A stretch of 64,000 nucleotides of DNA from the NCBI RefSeq assembly GCF_025836975.1, contig NZ_CP107548.1, positions 992,001 to 1,056,000 on the forward strand, read 5' to 3'. The stretch is from Pollutimonas sp. M17. Lineage in GTDB: Bacteria; Pseudomonadota; Gammaproteobacteria; Burkholderiales; Burkholderiaceae_B. Under the pieces are notes generated by a model. That model searched no databases and had not been told where the DNA came from. It saw nothing but the letters and a program-made list of their open reading frames with translations. Positions 30,247-39,380 of this stretch are shown here, in pieces. Both the position numbers and the translations under genes were made by a program. How positions within the stretch are numbered: position 1 is the first letter of the stretch; every line of letters starts with the position of its first letter.

Positions 30247-30552
30247 TCAGGATGCGGGATCTTCGGGCTTTTTGGTGGTGATGGAAACAGGGTCGCTGGC
30301 GGGAAAAGTTTCTTCCAGTCCTTCGTCCAGATTCTCTTCTTTCTGGCCGGCTGCCTTCCTGGGCTCCGCGCCTGTGGCATCCGGCGCGTCGGTGTCGGGC
30401 TTCTTGGTGGTGATGGAAACAGGATCGCTGGCGGGAAATGTTTCTTCCAGTCCACTGTCCAGGGCTTCTTCATGGCCCGCGGGATTGTCCTGCGAGGTCG
30501 GGAAGGGTGTCGGCGGTTCTTCGCCGTTTTTGGTCGTGCCGGAGTTGTTCAT
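30247..30552 (-). CDS. small acidic protein with two EETFPASDPVS repeats
   Basis: 101 residues, soluble, disordered-looking and rich in acidic residues, Pro and Thr. The 19-residue unit GLEETFPASDPVSITTKKP occurs twice (about 37-55 and 78-96), nearly identical. Similar short proteins with an EETFPASDPVS element occur in other proteobacteria, with no function known. AGGAG precedes the ATG. The gene lies between the PRC-barrel gene and DUF3182, on the same strand. Confidence 0.7.
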   Translation of the reverse strand: MNNSGTTKNGEEPPTPFPTSQDNPAGHEEALDSGLEETFPASDPVSITTKKPDTDAPDATGAEPRKAAGQKEENLDEGLEETFPASDPVSITTKKPEDPAS

Positions 30553-30625
30553 CGCAGTGCTCCTTGTGTTGCTCTGAAGGTGAGCCGACGGGGCTCAGGC
30601 GTGCTTGCCGGCCCCGTCGCCCGCT

Positions 30626-31099
30626 TTATTTGGCGACCTCGACCTTCGGCAAGGCTTTCAACTGGTCCTTGGTGTAGCCGGGCAGCACCAGCTTGTCGCC
30701 GGTCTGCTGGATTTCATCGAACGGTATGGCCACGCTGCGTTCCCCCATTCCCAGGAATCCGCCAGCGCCGACGATGAAATAGGCCGCCTTCCCGTCGCTG
30801 GCCAATACCACGTCGTTGATGTCGCCGATCTTTTCGTCTTTCTCGTTGTAGACCGCATTACCCATGATCTTGTCCTTGACGCTCCAGCCGGTAATGGCTT
30901 CGGTCATGTCCGCGCTGGCCGACGTGTCGGCCGCGCCGCCGGACGGTGCGGCGGGAGGCGTCGTGGGCGCTGGGGCGGGGGTACCGGGGGCGCCCGGCGC
31001 CGGAGCGTCGCCGCCCTGGGGAGGAGGCGTTTGCGCATAAAGGGCTGTCGAAAATACCAGGGGCAGCGAGCATGCGGCGATGGCGATGGATTTTTTCAT
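30626..31099 (-). CDS. periplasmic PRC-barrel domain protein
   Basis: 157 residues. A signal peptide (MKKSIAIAACSLPLVFSTAL, cut near LYA-QTPPP) is followed by a Pro/Ala/Gly-rich linker (about 24-65) and a C-terminal PRC-barrel (about 70-155) with GNAVYNEKDEKIGDINDVVL and VAIPFDEIQ. AGGAGA lies a few bases before ATG 31099; an earlier in-frame ATG at 31174 has no such site. PRC-barrel proteins of this form are often stress-induced; the ligand is unknown. Confidence 0.8.
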   Translation of the reverse strand: MKKSIAIAACSLPLVFSTALYAQTPPPQGGDAPAPGAPGTPAPAPTTPPAAPSGGAADTSASADMTEAITGWSVKDKIMGNAVYNEKDEKIGDINDVVLASDGKAAYFIVGAGGFLGMGERSVAIPFDEIQQTGDKLVLPGYTKDQLKALPKVEVAK

Positions 31100-31251
31100 A
31101 AGTTTCTCCTGATTGAAGACCGACAGGGTCGTTCCGCATTCAGCAAGTGCCGTGCCCCGTACGGCCCCAGGCACATGGGCACGGCGCTTGCTTGTCCGAA
31201 GCCAAGCAACAGGGAAGTCCGTTGCCGGTTCAATTTATAAGGAGCGATTCC

Positions 31252-31467
31252 ATGAGAACGATGAAACGATTCGCGGTGGGTGCGGTGACCTTGGCGATAG
31301 TGGCGGGTCTGGCCGGATGCGGCGGGATGTCACGGCAAGGCAAGAATACGGCGATAGGCGCGGGTGTCGGAGCAGTGGGGGGAGCCGTCCTGACCGGGGG
31401 AAGCACCTTGGGCACCCTGGGCGGCGCAGCGGTCGGCGGCGTCGTCGGCCATGAAGCAAGTAAATAA
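31252..31467 (+). CDS. glycine-zipper lipoprotein, OsmB-like
   Basis: 71 residues. The lipoprotein signal ends VAGLAGCGGMS (Cys about residue 22), followed by a Gly-zipper segment (IGAGVGAVGGAVLTGGSTLG then AAVGGVVGHEA) able to form a membrane hairpin. This is the OsmB/SlyB-like layout of osmotically induced outer-membrane lipoproteins. AAGGAG precedes ATG 31252. It is divergent from the PRC-barrel gene. Confidence 0.8.
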   Translation: MRTMKRFAVGAVTLAIVAGLAGCGGMSRQGKNTAIGAGVGAVGGAVLTGGSTLGTLGGAAVGGVVGHEASK

Positions 31468-31502
31468 TACAAACACGTCCGCGTGACGAAGAGAGGGCCA
31501 AT

Positions 31503-31649
31503 ATGCTTTATACGATTGCAGTAATCCTGATTATTTTGTGGCTGCTTGGATTGGTGACGTCCTACACCATAGGCGGCTTTATCCACATACTGATCGTCGT
31601 TGCGATCGTCATGGTGCTGGTGCGCCTGATCAGCGGGCGCTCGCCCTGA
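31503..31649 (+). CDS. lmo0937-type 48-residue membrane protein
   Basis: Starts MLYTIAVILIILWLLGLVTS and continues with a second hydrophobic segment, ending VRLISGRSP. Two helices with this pattern define the small lmo0937/DUF5670 family, found in many bacteria and usually linked to stress. GAGAGGG precedes the ATG. It follows the glycine-zipper gene by 35 bases, so probably one transcript. Confidence 0.75.
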   Translation: MLYTIAVILIILWLLGLVTSYTIGGFIHILIVVAIVMVLVRLISGRSP

Positions 31650-31682
31650 CCGTCGCCGTCCCACACCGAGCGGGACGTCCGT

Positions 31683-31724
31683 CATCCATTCGTCCGCCGA
31701 AGCACGGGGCGGATGGATGATTTT
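31683..31724 (+). terminator. hairpin after the lmo0937-type gene
   Basis: CATCCA...TCCGCC pairs with GGCGGA-TGGATG with a four-base bulge on the left arm and a 9-base loop, followed by TTTT at 31721-31724. Confidence 0.6.
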
Positions 31725-31886
31725 CGCGCTTGTTGTTCAAGCGTTTGATTCTTATCGTTAAATTTGGGTAATCAAGTACTTTTCCCTGGTTTTGTCCACA
31801 GCTGGCGTGGATAACTTCCAGTGCTTCATGGCGCTGCGGAAACGCGGGTATCATTCGACTTATCGTCACGCCTCGCGGATTCGGCC

Positions 31887-32723
31887 ATGCTGGAAAAACT
31901 CAAGGAAATATCGGCGCTCATGCCGGCCATGGAGTACCTTGCCCTGAACCTGGCTGTCACCTTGATCCTGCTTGTCGTCGGGTGGTCAGCCTCGACCCTG
32001 GCGGGCCGCAGCGTCAGAAAGCTGGCTGCCAGGTCGCCCAGGGTCGATCCCACCATCGTTCCCATGGTCTATACCGTGACGGTCTGGGCCATACGCATAT
32101 TCGTGATCATTGCCGTGCTGGCGCGCTTTGGCGTTCAAACCGCCAGCATCATCGCCATGCTGGGCGCGGCGGGCCTAGCCGTCGGCCTTGCCCTGCAAGG
32201 CACGTTGCAGAATATCGCCGCCGGCATCATGCTGCTGGCGCTGCGTCCCTTGCGGGCGGGCGAGGCGATTTCGGTAGTGGGAAAAGGCGATGGCACGGTT
32301 GCCGAGGTGGGGCTGTTCCTGACCCATCTGATCCAGGCCGACGGCATACACCTGACCTTGCCCAACAGCCTGGTATGGGGCAGCACCATCATCAATTACA
32401 GCCGCAACGCCACACGCCGGCTCGATGTGGAAGTGGCGGTGCGCTATGGCGACGACCTCGAGCTTGCACTGCGCGAACTGGCCCAGTTGGTCGAGTCGCA
32501 CCAGCACGTGCTGGCCGAACCCGCGCCGCAGGTGCTGGTGACCGGCTACCGGGAAAGTACGACCATCGTGACCATACGGGTATGGACGCCTTCCGCGAAC
32601 TACTGGGACCTGCGCTTCGACCTGTATCGCAATGCCTTGCAGGTGTTGTCCAGGGCCGGCTTGAAAGTGCCCATTCCCGTCAGCGAAGTCCATGCCAATC
32701 CGGTCCAGGCGGCCACCCGCTAG
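31887..32723 (+). CDS. small-conductance mechanosensitive channel (MscS family)
   Basis: 278 residues with three membrane segments in the first 125 residues. The pore helix AMLGAAGLAVGLALQGTLQN has the Gly/Ala packing pattern of MscS helix 3, followed by NIAAGIMLLALRPLRAGEAI and the beta domain (PNSLVWGSTIINYSRN). It opens under membrane tension to release solutes during hypo-osmotic shock. ATG 31887 gives the usual MscS length; an earlier in-frame start exists without support. Confidence 0.93.
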   Translation: MLEKLKEISALMPAMEYLALNLAVTLILLVVGWSASTLAGRSVRKLAARSPRVDPTIVPMVYTVTVWAIRIFVIIAVLARFGVQTASIIAMLGAAGLAVGLALQGTLQNIAAGIMLLALRPLRAGEAISVVGKGDGTVAEVGLFLTHLIQADGIHLTLPNSLVWGSTIINYSRNATRRLDVEVAVRYGDDLELALRELAQLVESHQHVLAEPAPQVLVTGYRESTTIVTIRVWTPSANYWDLRFDLYRNALQVLSRAGLKVPIPVSEVHANPVQAATR

Positions 32724-32789
32724 AGGGTTGCCGATGTTTCCACGTGAGTGGCGCAAGCCCGGCGGACCGGCACATCGGGATTACGGCCT

Positions 32790-33587
32790 TCAGATCTTGC
32801 CGGCGATGGTCTTCAGGCCCTCTTGTATCAGGCCGGCGATTTCCTTCTGGCGCGTGGCCGGCATGCGTTCGGTGATGGCAGTGACGCTGATGGCCAGGTA
32901 GGGCTGGCCCTTGGCGTCGCACAAGGCGCAGCCGACACCCAGCGCTCCGCGCACCGCGTAGTTGCCCACCACCGAGTAGCCGCGTGTGCGCGTATTCTGG
33001 ACCAGCTGCCGCATTTCACGCGCGGTCATGCCGCCGTATTGCTCCAGCTGGTTGCTGTTGTGGGCGATGATGTCTTCGACGGTCTGGTCATCCAGCTTGG
33101 CCAGCAAGGCCATGCCCCCCGATCCCACGCCCAGCGGCTGGCGCTTTCCGGCAAAGGTCGCCAGGATCTGCACCGGGTAGGGGCCGATCTCCCGCCACAG
33201 GCTTACGGATTCATACCCATCCCTGACCACCAGGAAAACGGCGTCGCCCGTCAGGGCGGCCAGTTTCTGCATGACGGGGAAGGCCAGTTCGATGCGTGGA
33301 TCCTGTTCGATGGCGGTGGCGGCGGCGTGCTGGCTGGCAATGAAACGCTTGGTGCCGGACAGGTTCTTGACGAAGCCCGCCTCGACCAGCGCCGCGAGCA
33401 AGCGGTAGACCGTGGGCCGTTGCAGTCCCGTGATACGGGCCAGGCTGCTGACGTTCAGGCCGGACTCGGGGTTTTCCTGGAGGGTGCGCAGGATTTGCAG
33501 CCCGCGCCGCAGCGTACGGGGCCCGGAGCCGGCCGTGTCGGTATCGGAAGTGTCCACAGTGTGTACGTGTGTGTTTAAAAAAATCAA
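32790..33587 (-). CDS. IclR-family transcriptional regulator
   Basis: 265 residues. The N-terminal winged helix-turn-helix (about 20-85; VSSLARITGLQRPTVYRLLAA) is followed by the IclR effector domain (GVGSGGMALLAKL, GCALCDAKGQPYLAISV). It is divergent from the Bug receptor and the CoA-transferase genes and probably controls them. An inverted repeat sits in the shared 71-base promoter region (33622-33638). The effector is probably a catabolic intermediate. Confidence 0.92.
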   Translation of the reverse strand: MIFLNTHVHTVDTSDTDTAGSGPRTLRRGLQILRTLQENPESGLNVSSLARITGLQRPTVYRLLAALVEAGFVKNLSGTKRFIASQHAAATAIEQDPRIELAFPVMQKLAALTGDAVFLVVRDGYESVSLWREIGPYPVQILATFAGKRQPLGVGSGGMALLAKLDDQTVEDIIAHNSNQLEQYGGMTAREMRQLVQNTRTRGYSVVGNYAVRGALGVGCALCDAKGQPYLAISVTAITERMPATRQKEIAGLIQEGLKTIAGKI

Positions 33588-33621
33588 AATATGGTCGAGA
33601 ATTCAAATGCAATTATAGAAC

Positions 33622-33638
33622 TGTCCATAAGACGGACA
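33622..33638. promoter_or_regulatory. inverted repeat TGTCC-N7-GGACA, probable IclR operator
   Basis: TGTCCATAAGACGGACA lies between the IclR gene and the divergent Bug gene, 3 bases after TATAGA (33614-33619), which could be a -10 box. A regulator bound here would overlap the transcription start of the Bug operon. Assignment to the adjacent IclR protein is inferred. Confidence 0.5.
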
Positions 33639-33658
33639 CTTGATAAGGAGGACACTAC

Positions 33659-34648
33659 GTGCCAATTCATACCAAACTAGCAGGCGCCAAGGCGCTGGCC
33701 GCAAGCATGCTGATTGCGGGCTCCCTGGGCTTCTCGAGCGCCGCGTCGGCGGCCTATCCCGATCACGCCATCCGCATGGTCGTGGGATTCTCGGCGGGCG
33801 GCACCACGGATGTGGTCGCGCGCATCATAGGCAAGGAAATCGGCGATGCGCTGGGCCAGCCCGTGGTCATCGAGAACCGCCCGGGCGCGGGCAGCAACAT
33901 TGCAACGGAAATGGTGTCGCGCGCCGATCCCGATGGCTACACCCTTTACATGGTCGCCGTCACCAGCGCCATCAACCAGACGCTGTACAAGAACCTGCGC
34001 TTCGACCTGGTCAAGGACTTCGCGCCGGTCGCCCTGGCCGTTCGCGTGCCCAATGTACTGGTGGTGAACCCGCAGGTGCCGGTCAAGACCGTGAAGGAGC
34101 TGGTCGACTATGCCAAGGCCAACCCAGGCAAGCTCAATTTCGCATCTTCGGGCAGCGGCACGTCCATCCACATGGCGGGCGAGCTGTTCAAGCAAGTGGC
34201 CGATATCGATGTCACGCACATTCCCTACAAAGGCAGTTCGCCGGCCATGACCGACCTCATCGGCGGACAGGTGCAATACATGTTCGACAATATGCCTTCG
34301 GCATGGCCTCATGTGGAAGCGGGCAAGCTGCGCGCGCTGGCGGTGACGACGGCCGATCGCTCGCAGACCGCGCCCGACCTGCCCACGATGAAAGAATCGG
34401 GCTACCCGAATTTCGACGTGTCCTCCTGGTTCGGCGTGATCGCGCCCAAGGGCACGCCTGACGACGTGGTCAAGAAACTCAACACCGTCATACTGGCTGC
34501 CCTGGCCAAGCCCGACGTGCAGAAGCGCCTGGCCGATCTGGGTGCGGTGCCGGCCAAGACCTCGCCTGCTGAATTCGGCGATTTCATCAAATCCGAAGTC
34601 GAAAGCTGGGCCAAGGTGGTCAAGGCTTCGGGCGCCACCGTCGACTAA
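33659..34648 (+). CDS. Bug-family tripartite tricarboxylate transporter receptor
   Basis: 329 residues with a signal peptide cut near SAASA-AYPDH. The mature start YPDHAIRMVVGFSAGGTTD, VIENRPGAGSNIATE and the DPDGYTLYM motif are typical of Bug receptors. The start is GTG 33659, supported by AAGGAGGAC just upstream. No membrane TctAB genes are nearby. The genes that follow encode a CoA transferase, so the ligand is probably a carboxylic acid metabolised through CoA transfer. Confidence 0.9.
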   Translation: MPIHTKLAGAKALAASMLIAGSLGFSSAASAAYPDHAIRMVVGFSAGGTTDVVARIIGKEIGDALGQPVVIENRPGAGSNIATEMVSRADPDGYTLYMVAVTSAINQTLYKNLRFDLVKDFAPVALAVRVPNVLVVNPQVPVKTVKELVDYAKANPGKLNFASSGSGTSIHMAGELFKQVADIDVTHIPYKGSSPAMTDLIGGQVQYMFDNMPSAWPHVEAGKLRALAVTTADRSQTAPDLPTMKESGYPNFDVSSWFGVIAPKGTPDDVVKKLNTVILAALAKPDVQKRLADLGAVPAKTSPAEFGDFIKSEVESWAKVVKASGATVD

Positions 34649-34666
34649 GCCGGGCGCGCAATCCAC

Positions 34667-34694
34667 GATGGCCGGCCGCTTAAAGCCGGCCATC
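34667..34694 (+). terminator. GATGGCCGGC hairpin between Bug and CoA-transferase genes
   Basis: GATGGCCGGC (34667-34676) and GCCGGCCATC (34685-34694) form a perfect 10-bp stem with an 8-base loop. Only a weak T-rich stretch (TGGCTTTC) follows, so it may attenuate or process the transcript rather than end it fully. Confidence 0.5.
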
Positions 34695-34730
34695 TGGCTT
34701 TCATGATCGTACTCACAAGCAGGAAAAGGC

Positions 34731-35402
34731 ATGATCTCCAAGATTTTCGATAGCGCCCGCCAGGCTCTGGCCGACGTTCCCGATGGGGCCTCCATCATGG
34801 TCGGAGGCTTCGGCCTTGCGGGTCAGCCCCGGGAACTGATCGACGCCCTGCTGGACCAGGGGGCGAGGGATCTCGTCATTGTCAACAACAATGCGGGCAA
34901 CGGAGATACCGGCCTGGCCGCCCTGTTGGCGGCGGGGCGGGTCAGGAAGATCGTGTGTTCGTTTCCGCGCCAGTCCGATTCCCATGTGTTCGACGCCCTG
35001 TATCGCGCCGGGAAGATCGAACTGGAACTCGTGCCGCAAGGCAATCTGGCCGAACGCATCCGCGCGGCGGGCGCGGGCATCGGCGGCTTCTACACACCCA
35101 CGGGCGCGGGCACGCCCCTGGCCGAAGGCAAAGAACAGCGCGCGATAAACGGGCGCGACTACATCCTTGAATATCCACTGCACGCCGATTACGCCCTCAT
35201 CAAGGCCCTGCGTGCGGATCGCTGGGGCAATCTGGTTTACCGCAAGACCGCGCGCAACTTCGGACCCATCATGGCCACCGCGTCCCGCATCGCCGTGGTC
35301 CAGGTGGACGAGGTGGTGGAGCTGGGGATGCTCGACCCCGAGGCCATCGTCACCCCCGGCCTTTTCGTGCAGCGCGTGGTTGCCCTGGGAGCATCGGAAT
35401 GA
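34731..35402 (+). CDS. 3-oxoacid/3-oxoadipate CoA-transferase subunit A
   Basis: 223 residues, a class I CoA-transferase alpha subunit. Landmarks are SIMVGGFGLAGQP, NNNAGNGDTGLAALL, GAGIGGFYTPTGAGTPLAEG and NLVYRKTARNFGP. With the B subunit it moves CoA from succinyl-CoA to a 3-oxo acid. Sequence alone cannot tell PcaI (3-oxoadipate) from ScoA (acetoacetate) type; the IclR regulator beside it makes an aromatic-acid route plausible. Its stop overlaps the B subunit start. Confidence 0.88.
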   Translation: MISKIFDSARQALADVPDGASIMVGGFGLAGQPRELIDALLDQGARDLVIVNNNAGNGDTGLAALLAAGRVRKIVCSFPRQSDSHVFDALYRAGKIELELVPQGNLAERIRAAGAGIGGFYTPTGAGTPLAEGKEQRAINGRDYILEYPLHADYALIKALRADRWGNLVYRKTARNFGPIMATASRIAVVQVDEVVELGMLDPEAIVTPGLFVQRVVALGASE

Positions 35403-36037
35403 ATCGACTGAACCGTGAACAAATGGCGGCGCGCGTTGCGCAGGACATCCCCGAAGGCAGCGTGGTGAATCTGGGCATCGGCCTGCCGACCAAGGTCGCC
35501 AACTATCTGCCCGCCGACCGCGAAATCATGCTGCATAGCGAGAACGGCGTCATCGGCATGGGGCCCGCGCCCGAGCCGGGCGCCGAAGATCCCGATCTCA
35601 TCAACGCGGGCAAGCAGCCGGTCACACTGCTGCCGGGCGGCGCCTATTTCCATCATGCCGATTCCTTTGGCATGATGCGCGGCGGCCATCTGGACATCTG
35701 CGTGCTGGGCGCCTTCCAGGTCTCGCGTTTCGGCGACCTGGCCAATTGGCATACCGGCGCGCCCGATGCCATACCCGCGGTGGGCGGCGCCATGGACCTG
35801 GCCATAGGCGCCAAGTCCGTCTATGTATTGATGGAGCTGCTGACGCGCGAAGGGCAAAGCAAGCTGGTGGAGCGCTGCACCTATCCGCTGACCGGCGTGG
35901 GCTGCGTCACGCGGGTCTATACCGACCTGGCGGTGTTCGACCTGAAGGACGGCAAGGTGATCCTGGTCGACGATGCCTCTGGCTTGGGGCGGGCCGAGCT
36001 TTCGCGCCTGGCCGGCCTGCCTGTCGTGGCGGCCTGA
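35399..36037 (+). CDS. 3-oxoacid/3-oxoadipate CoA-transferase subunit B
   Basis: 212 residues. The catalytic Glu is in HSENGVIGMGPAPEPG (the SENG motif of class I CoA transferases). Other landmarks are VNLGIGLPTKVANYLP and LPGGAYFHHADSFGM. ATG 35399 overlaps the A subunit stop (ATGA), as expected for co-assembled subunits. It ends 5 bases before the convergent trmJ. Confidence 0.9.
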   Translation: MNRLNREQMAARVAQDIPEGSVVNLGIGLPTKVANYLPADREIMLHSENGVIGMGPAPEPGAEDPDLINAGKQPVTLLPGGAYFHHADSFGMMRGGHLDICVLGAFQVSRFGDLANWHTGAPDAIPAVGGAMDLAIGAKSVYVLMELLTREGQSKLVERCTYPLTGVGCVTRVYTDLAVFDLKDGKVILVDDASGLGRAELSRLAGLPVVAA

Positions 36038-36041
36038 GGGC

Positions 36042-36884
36042 TTAGCGCCTGGCCTTGGCCGCCGTCTTGATCATGGCGGTGCACAGGCCGCGCATCATGT
36101 CGACTTCATCGTGGCTCAGGCCGTTGCGCCCGAACATGTGGCGCATGCGCGGCATGAGCTTCTTGGGATGCAGGGGATCCAGAAACCCCACTTCGGTCAC
36201 CGCCTGCTCCCAATGGGCCATGAAGGCCTGCACTTTCTCGTTGGGCGCCGGCAGGGCGCCCGCTTCGTGCTGGCCGTCGGTGGTGGGCAGCAGCGGCAGG
36301 CCGGCCGCTCCGGCCAGCGCATAGCGCAATTCCCAGGCGGCCAGCTGTAGGGCCTGGGCCACGTTCAACGAACTGTATTCGGGGTTGGCCGGAATATGGC
36401 AGACGCGCTGGCACAGGGCGATATCGTCGTTGGTAAGCCCCGACCGCTCCGTGCCCAGCACGACGGCGACCAGCCCCGCCGCCTCTTGCAGGTGATCGCG
36501 GGTGGCTAGGGCGGCCTGGCGGATATCGCAGGGCGGCGGGCCCAGCACACGGGCGCGGGCGGTCAATGCGAACGCCAGCGTCGTCGGCGCCAGGGCTTGC
36601 GCAAGCGTGGGGACGATGCTGACGGCCGCCAGGACGTCGGTGGCGCCGCTGGCCAGCGATTGCGCTTCGGGCAGATCCAGGACGTCGGGAAAGCGCGGCG
36701 CGACCAGGCACAGGTCGTGGAAACCCATGGTCTTGATGGCGCGGGCCGCCGCGCCTACGTTTCCCGGATGGCTGGGGTGGACCATAATGAACCGGACGCG
36801 GGAAAATGCCCCCGCCGCGCCTTCGGAAGAGCCCCGTGTTTCTGAGGAAAACGCCTGCGTTTCGTGGGAATGCGTCTGAGTCAT
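36042..36884 (-). CDS. trmJ: tRNA (cytidine/uridine-2'-O-)-methyltransferase TrmJ
   Basis: 280 residues. The SPOUT (knotted) methyltransferase domain holds the three conserved motifs: HPSHPGNVGAAARAIKTMG, VLGTERSGLTNDDIALC and IPANPEYSSLNVAQALQL. A C-terminal helical extension (about 190-280) is typical of TrmJ. It 2'-O-methylates position 32 of several tRNAs. It is divergent from suhB, an arrangement often seen in Burkholderiales. Confidence 0.92.
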   Translation of the reverse strand: MTQTHSHETQAFSSETRGSSEGAAGAFSRVRFIMVHPSHPGNVGAAARAIKTMGFHDLCLVAPRFPDVLDLPEAQSLASGATDVLAAVSIVPTLAQALAPTTLAFALTARARVLGPPPCDIRQAALATRDHLQEAAGLVAVVLGTERSGLTNDDIALCQRVCHIPANPEYSSLNVAQALQLAAWELRYALAGAAGLPLLPTTDGQHEAGALPAPNEKVQAFMAHWEQAVTEVGFLDPLHPKKLMPRMRHMFGRNGLSHDEVDMMRGLCTAMIKTAAKARR

Positions 36885-36991
36885 TTAAAATACATGGTTT
36901 ATTGTGTTGATGCCGGCCCGCGCCCCTTGCGCACGTGGCCGGGGCCAGGCGAGGCCGGGCTTCAACAGTTTTTGTTCAATTACGGAATTTT

Positions 36992-37783
36992 ATGCACCCG
37001 ATGCTTAATACCGCCATCAAGGCGGCACGCCGTGCTGGCACCATCATCAATCGTGCCAGCCTCGACCTGGAACGCCTGCAAGTGGCACGCAAAGGGCCTA
37101 AAGATTATGTCACGGAAGTGGATCACGCCGCTGAAGAGGCCATTATCGATGTGCTGCGCACCGCCTATCCGGACCACGGCTTCCTGGGCGAGGAATCGGG
37201 CGCGCATCCGGCGGCCGGACAGTCAGGCGACGAGCAGGCCGAGTTCCAGTGGATCATCGATCCCCTGGACGGCACCACCAATTTCATTCATGGCCTGCCC
37301 ATTTACGCCATTTCGATCGCGCTGGCGCAGCGCGGCCAGCTGACGCAGGCCGTGGTTTACGACCCCGCCCGCAATGAACTGTTTACCGCCAGCCGCGGCG
37401 GCGGCGCGTTCCTGAACGACCGGCGCGTGCGGGTGTCGGGCCAGACGCGCTATCACGATGCCTTGCTGGGCGCGCACGTGCCGGGCTCCGCGTCCGCCCC
37501 TGTGTCGGGCACGCGCTTTGGCGGCCTGCTTTCCGAATGCGCCGCGGCGCGGCGCCTGGGCTCCACCGTGCTCGACCTGGCCTATGTGGCGGCGGGCCGC
37601 CTGGACGGTTTCTGCGGCCTGAACCTGAAGCCCTGGGACGTGGCCGCGGGCGGTCTGCTCATACTCGAAGCCGGCGGCCTGATCGCCGATTTCGACGGCG
37701 AGCAGGGCTGGATGAAAACCGGCAGCGTGCTGGCTGCAACGCCGAAGATATTCCCGCAAATGCTTGCTTACCTGCAGGATTGA
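36992..37783 (+). CDS. suhB: inositol monophosphatase family protein, SuhB-like
   Basis: 263 residues. The metal-binding motifs are EVDHAAEEAI, GEESGAHP, IDPLDGTTNFIHGLP and LKPWDVAAGGLLILEAGG, all intact. The enzyme removes phosphate from inositol phosphates; SuhB also joins ribosomal-RNA antitermination complexes in E. coli. ATG 36992 gives the normal family length; an earlier in-frame start exists but lacks a ribosome site. Confidence 0.93.
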   Translation: MHPMLNTAIKAARRAGTIINRASLDLERLQVARKGPKDYVTEVDHAAEEAIIDVLRTAYPDHGFLGEESGAHPAAGQSGDEQAEFQWIIDPLDGTTNFIHGLPIYAISIALAQRGQLTQAVVYDPARNELFTASRGGGAFLNDRRVRVSGQTRYHDALLGAHVPGSASAPVSGTRFGGLLSECAAARRLGSTVLDLAYVAAGRLDGFCGLNLKPWDVAAGGLLILEAGGLIADFDGEQGWMKTGSVLAATPKIFPQMLAYLQD

Positions 37784-37808
37784 CCATCGTCCATAACGGA
37801 GCCGCCTG

Positions 37809-39380
37809 ATGGAGTGGATGCTGGACCCTTCCGCATGGGTCGGCCTGCTAACCCTCGTCATTCTCGAGATTGTCCTGGGCATAGACAATCTGATCTTCAT
37901 CGCCATCCTGGTCGAGAAGCTGCCGCCGGCGCTGCGCGATCGCGCACGCGTGCTGGGCTTGTCGCTGGCCTTGCTGATGCGCCTGGTCCTGCTGTCGGTC
38001 ATGTCCTGGATGATCAAGCTGACCGCGCCCTTGTTCTCGGTGGGCCCGCTGGAGTTCTCCGGGCGCGACCTCATCCTCATCGTGGGCGGCTTCTTCCTGC
38101 TGTTCAAAGGGACGCTGGAACTGCACGAACGGGTGGAAGGCCGCAGCGCGCATGCTTCCGGTTCCCGCATGCATGCCAGCTTCTGGGTCATCGTCACTCA
38201 GATCGTCATTCTTGACGCCGTATTCTCGATCGACGCGGTCATCACCGCGGTGGGGATGGTCGATCACCTGGAGATCATGATGATGGCGGTGGCGATCGCC
38301 ATCGGCCTGATGCTGGTGGCCTCCAAGCCGTTGACCCGCTTCGTGAACGCGCACCCCACCGTCGTCATCCTGTGCCTGGGCTTTTTGCTGACCATCGGCT
38401 TTTCCCTGCTGGCCGAAGGTTTCGGCTTTGCGGTGCCCAAGGGCTACCTGTATGCCGCCATCACGTTTTCGGTCCTGATCGAAGTCCTCAACCAGCTTGC
38501 GCGCCGCAATATGCGCAAGCTCGATTCACGCCGCCCCTTGCGCGAACGGACCGCCGAGGGCGTGCTGCGCATGCTGGGCAAGCGGCCCATGGCGGGGCCC
38601 GAGAAGGAAACCGAGATCGAGGCGCCGGCGCAGGTGTTCGGCGACGAGGAGCGCTACATGGTCAGCGGCGTGCTGACGCTGGCCGACCGCAGCATCCATT
38701 CGATCATGACGCCGCGCAACGATATTTCCTGGATCGACCTGGACGACGATGCCGATGCGCTGCGCGAACAGATCGCCAAGGCGCCGCACAGTTTCTTCCC
38801 CGTTTGCCGGGGCTCGCTGGACGAGGTGATCGGCATAGGACGGGCCAAGGAGATGATCGCGGACCTGATCACGCATGGCGCCGTGCGCCTGTCGCGCCTG
38901 CGCGACCCCATCATCGTGCATGAATCGATAGGCGTGCTGCGCCTGATGGATACGCTCAAGCGTTCGCGCGGCCAGCTGGTGCTGGTAACCGACGAGTTCG
39001 GCGCCATAGAGGGCGTGGTGACGCCCATCGACGTGTTCGAGGCCATTGCGGGCGAGTTCCCGGACGAGGACGAAACGCCGGATATCGCGGCCGACGGCGA
39101 GAATCGCTGGCGCGCGGACGGGGCGGCCGACCTGCACCACCTGGAACTGCTGCTCAACACCGATGGACTGGTCGACGAGGAAGAAGGGTATTCGACGCTG
39201 GCCGGCTATCTGCTGGAGCGCTTCGGCCATCTGCCGCGCCCCGGCGATAGCTGCGAACTTCAACAGGAGCACGCCACCTTCCGGTTTACGGTGCTCCGCC
39301 TGGACGGGCGCCGCATTGCGACGGTGCAGGTCGAGCGGCTGTATCATCAGGCCGACGACATCGACAATGAGAAGATATGA
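37809..39380 (+). CDS. TerC-family membrane protein with CBS pair and CorC_HlyC domain
   Basis: 523 residues. About seven membrane segments (1-235) form the TerC domain, with the acidic residues [15 protein letters not shown] and [14 protein letters not shown] characteristic of metal-handling TerC proteins. Two CBS motifs (about 300-420; [27 protein letters not shown]) and a CorC/HlyC C-terminal domain (about 435-520) follow. This is the YegH/YoaE architecture. A role in metal homeostasis during secretion is proposed for TerC relatives. Its stop overlaps the uppP start. Confidence 0.9.
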   Translation: MEWMLDPSAWVGLLTLVILEIVLGIDNLIFIAILVEKLPPALRDRARVLGLSLALLMRLVLLSVMSWMIKLTAPLFSVGPLEFSGRDLILIVGGFFLLFKGTLELHERVEGRSAHASGSRMHASFWVIVTQIVILDAVFSIDAVITAVGMVDHLEIMMMAVAIAIGLMLVASKPLTRFVNAHPTVVILCLGFLLTIGFSLLAEGFGFAVPKGYLYAAITFSVLIEVLNQLARRNMRKLDSRRPLRERTAEGVLRMLGKRPMAGPEKETEIEAPAQVFGDEERYMVSGVLTLADRSIHSIMTPRNDISWIDLDDDADALREQIAKAPHSFFPVCRGSLDEVIGIGRAKEMIADLITHGAVRLSRLRDPIIVHESIGVLRLMDTLKRSRGQLVLVTDEFGAIEGVVTPIDVFEAIAGEFPDEDETPDIAADGENRWRADGAADLHHLELLLNTDGLVDEEEGYSTLAGYLLERFGHLPRPGDSCELQQEHATFRFTVLRLDGRRIATVQVERLYHQADDIDNEKI

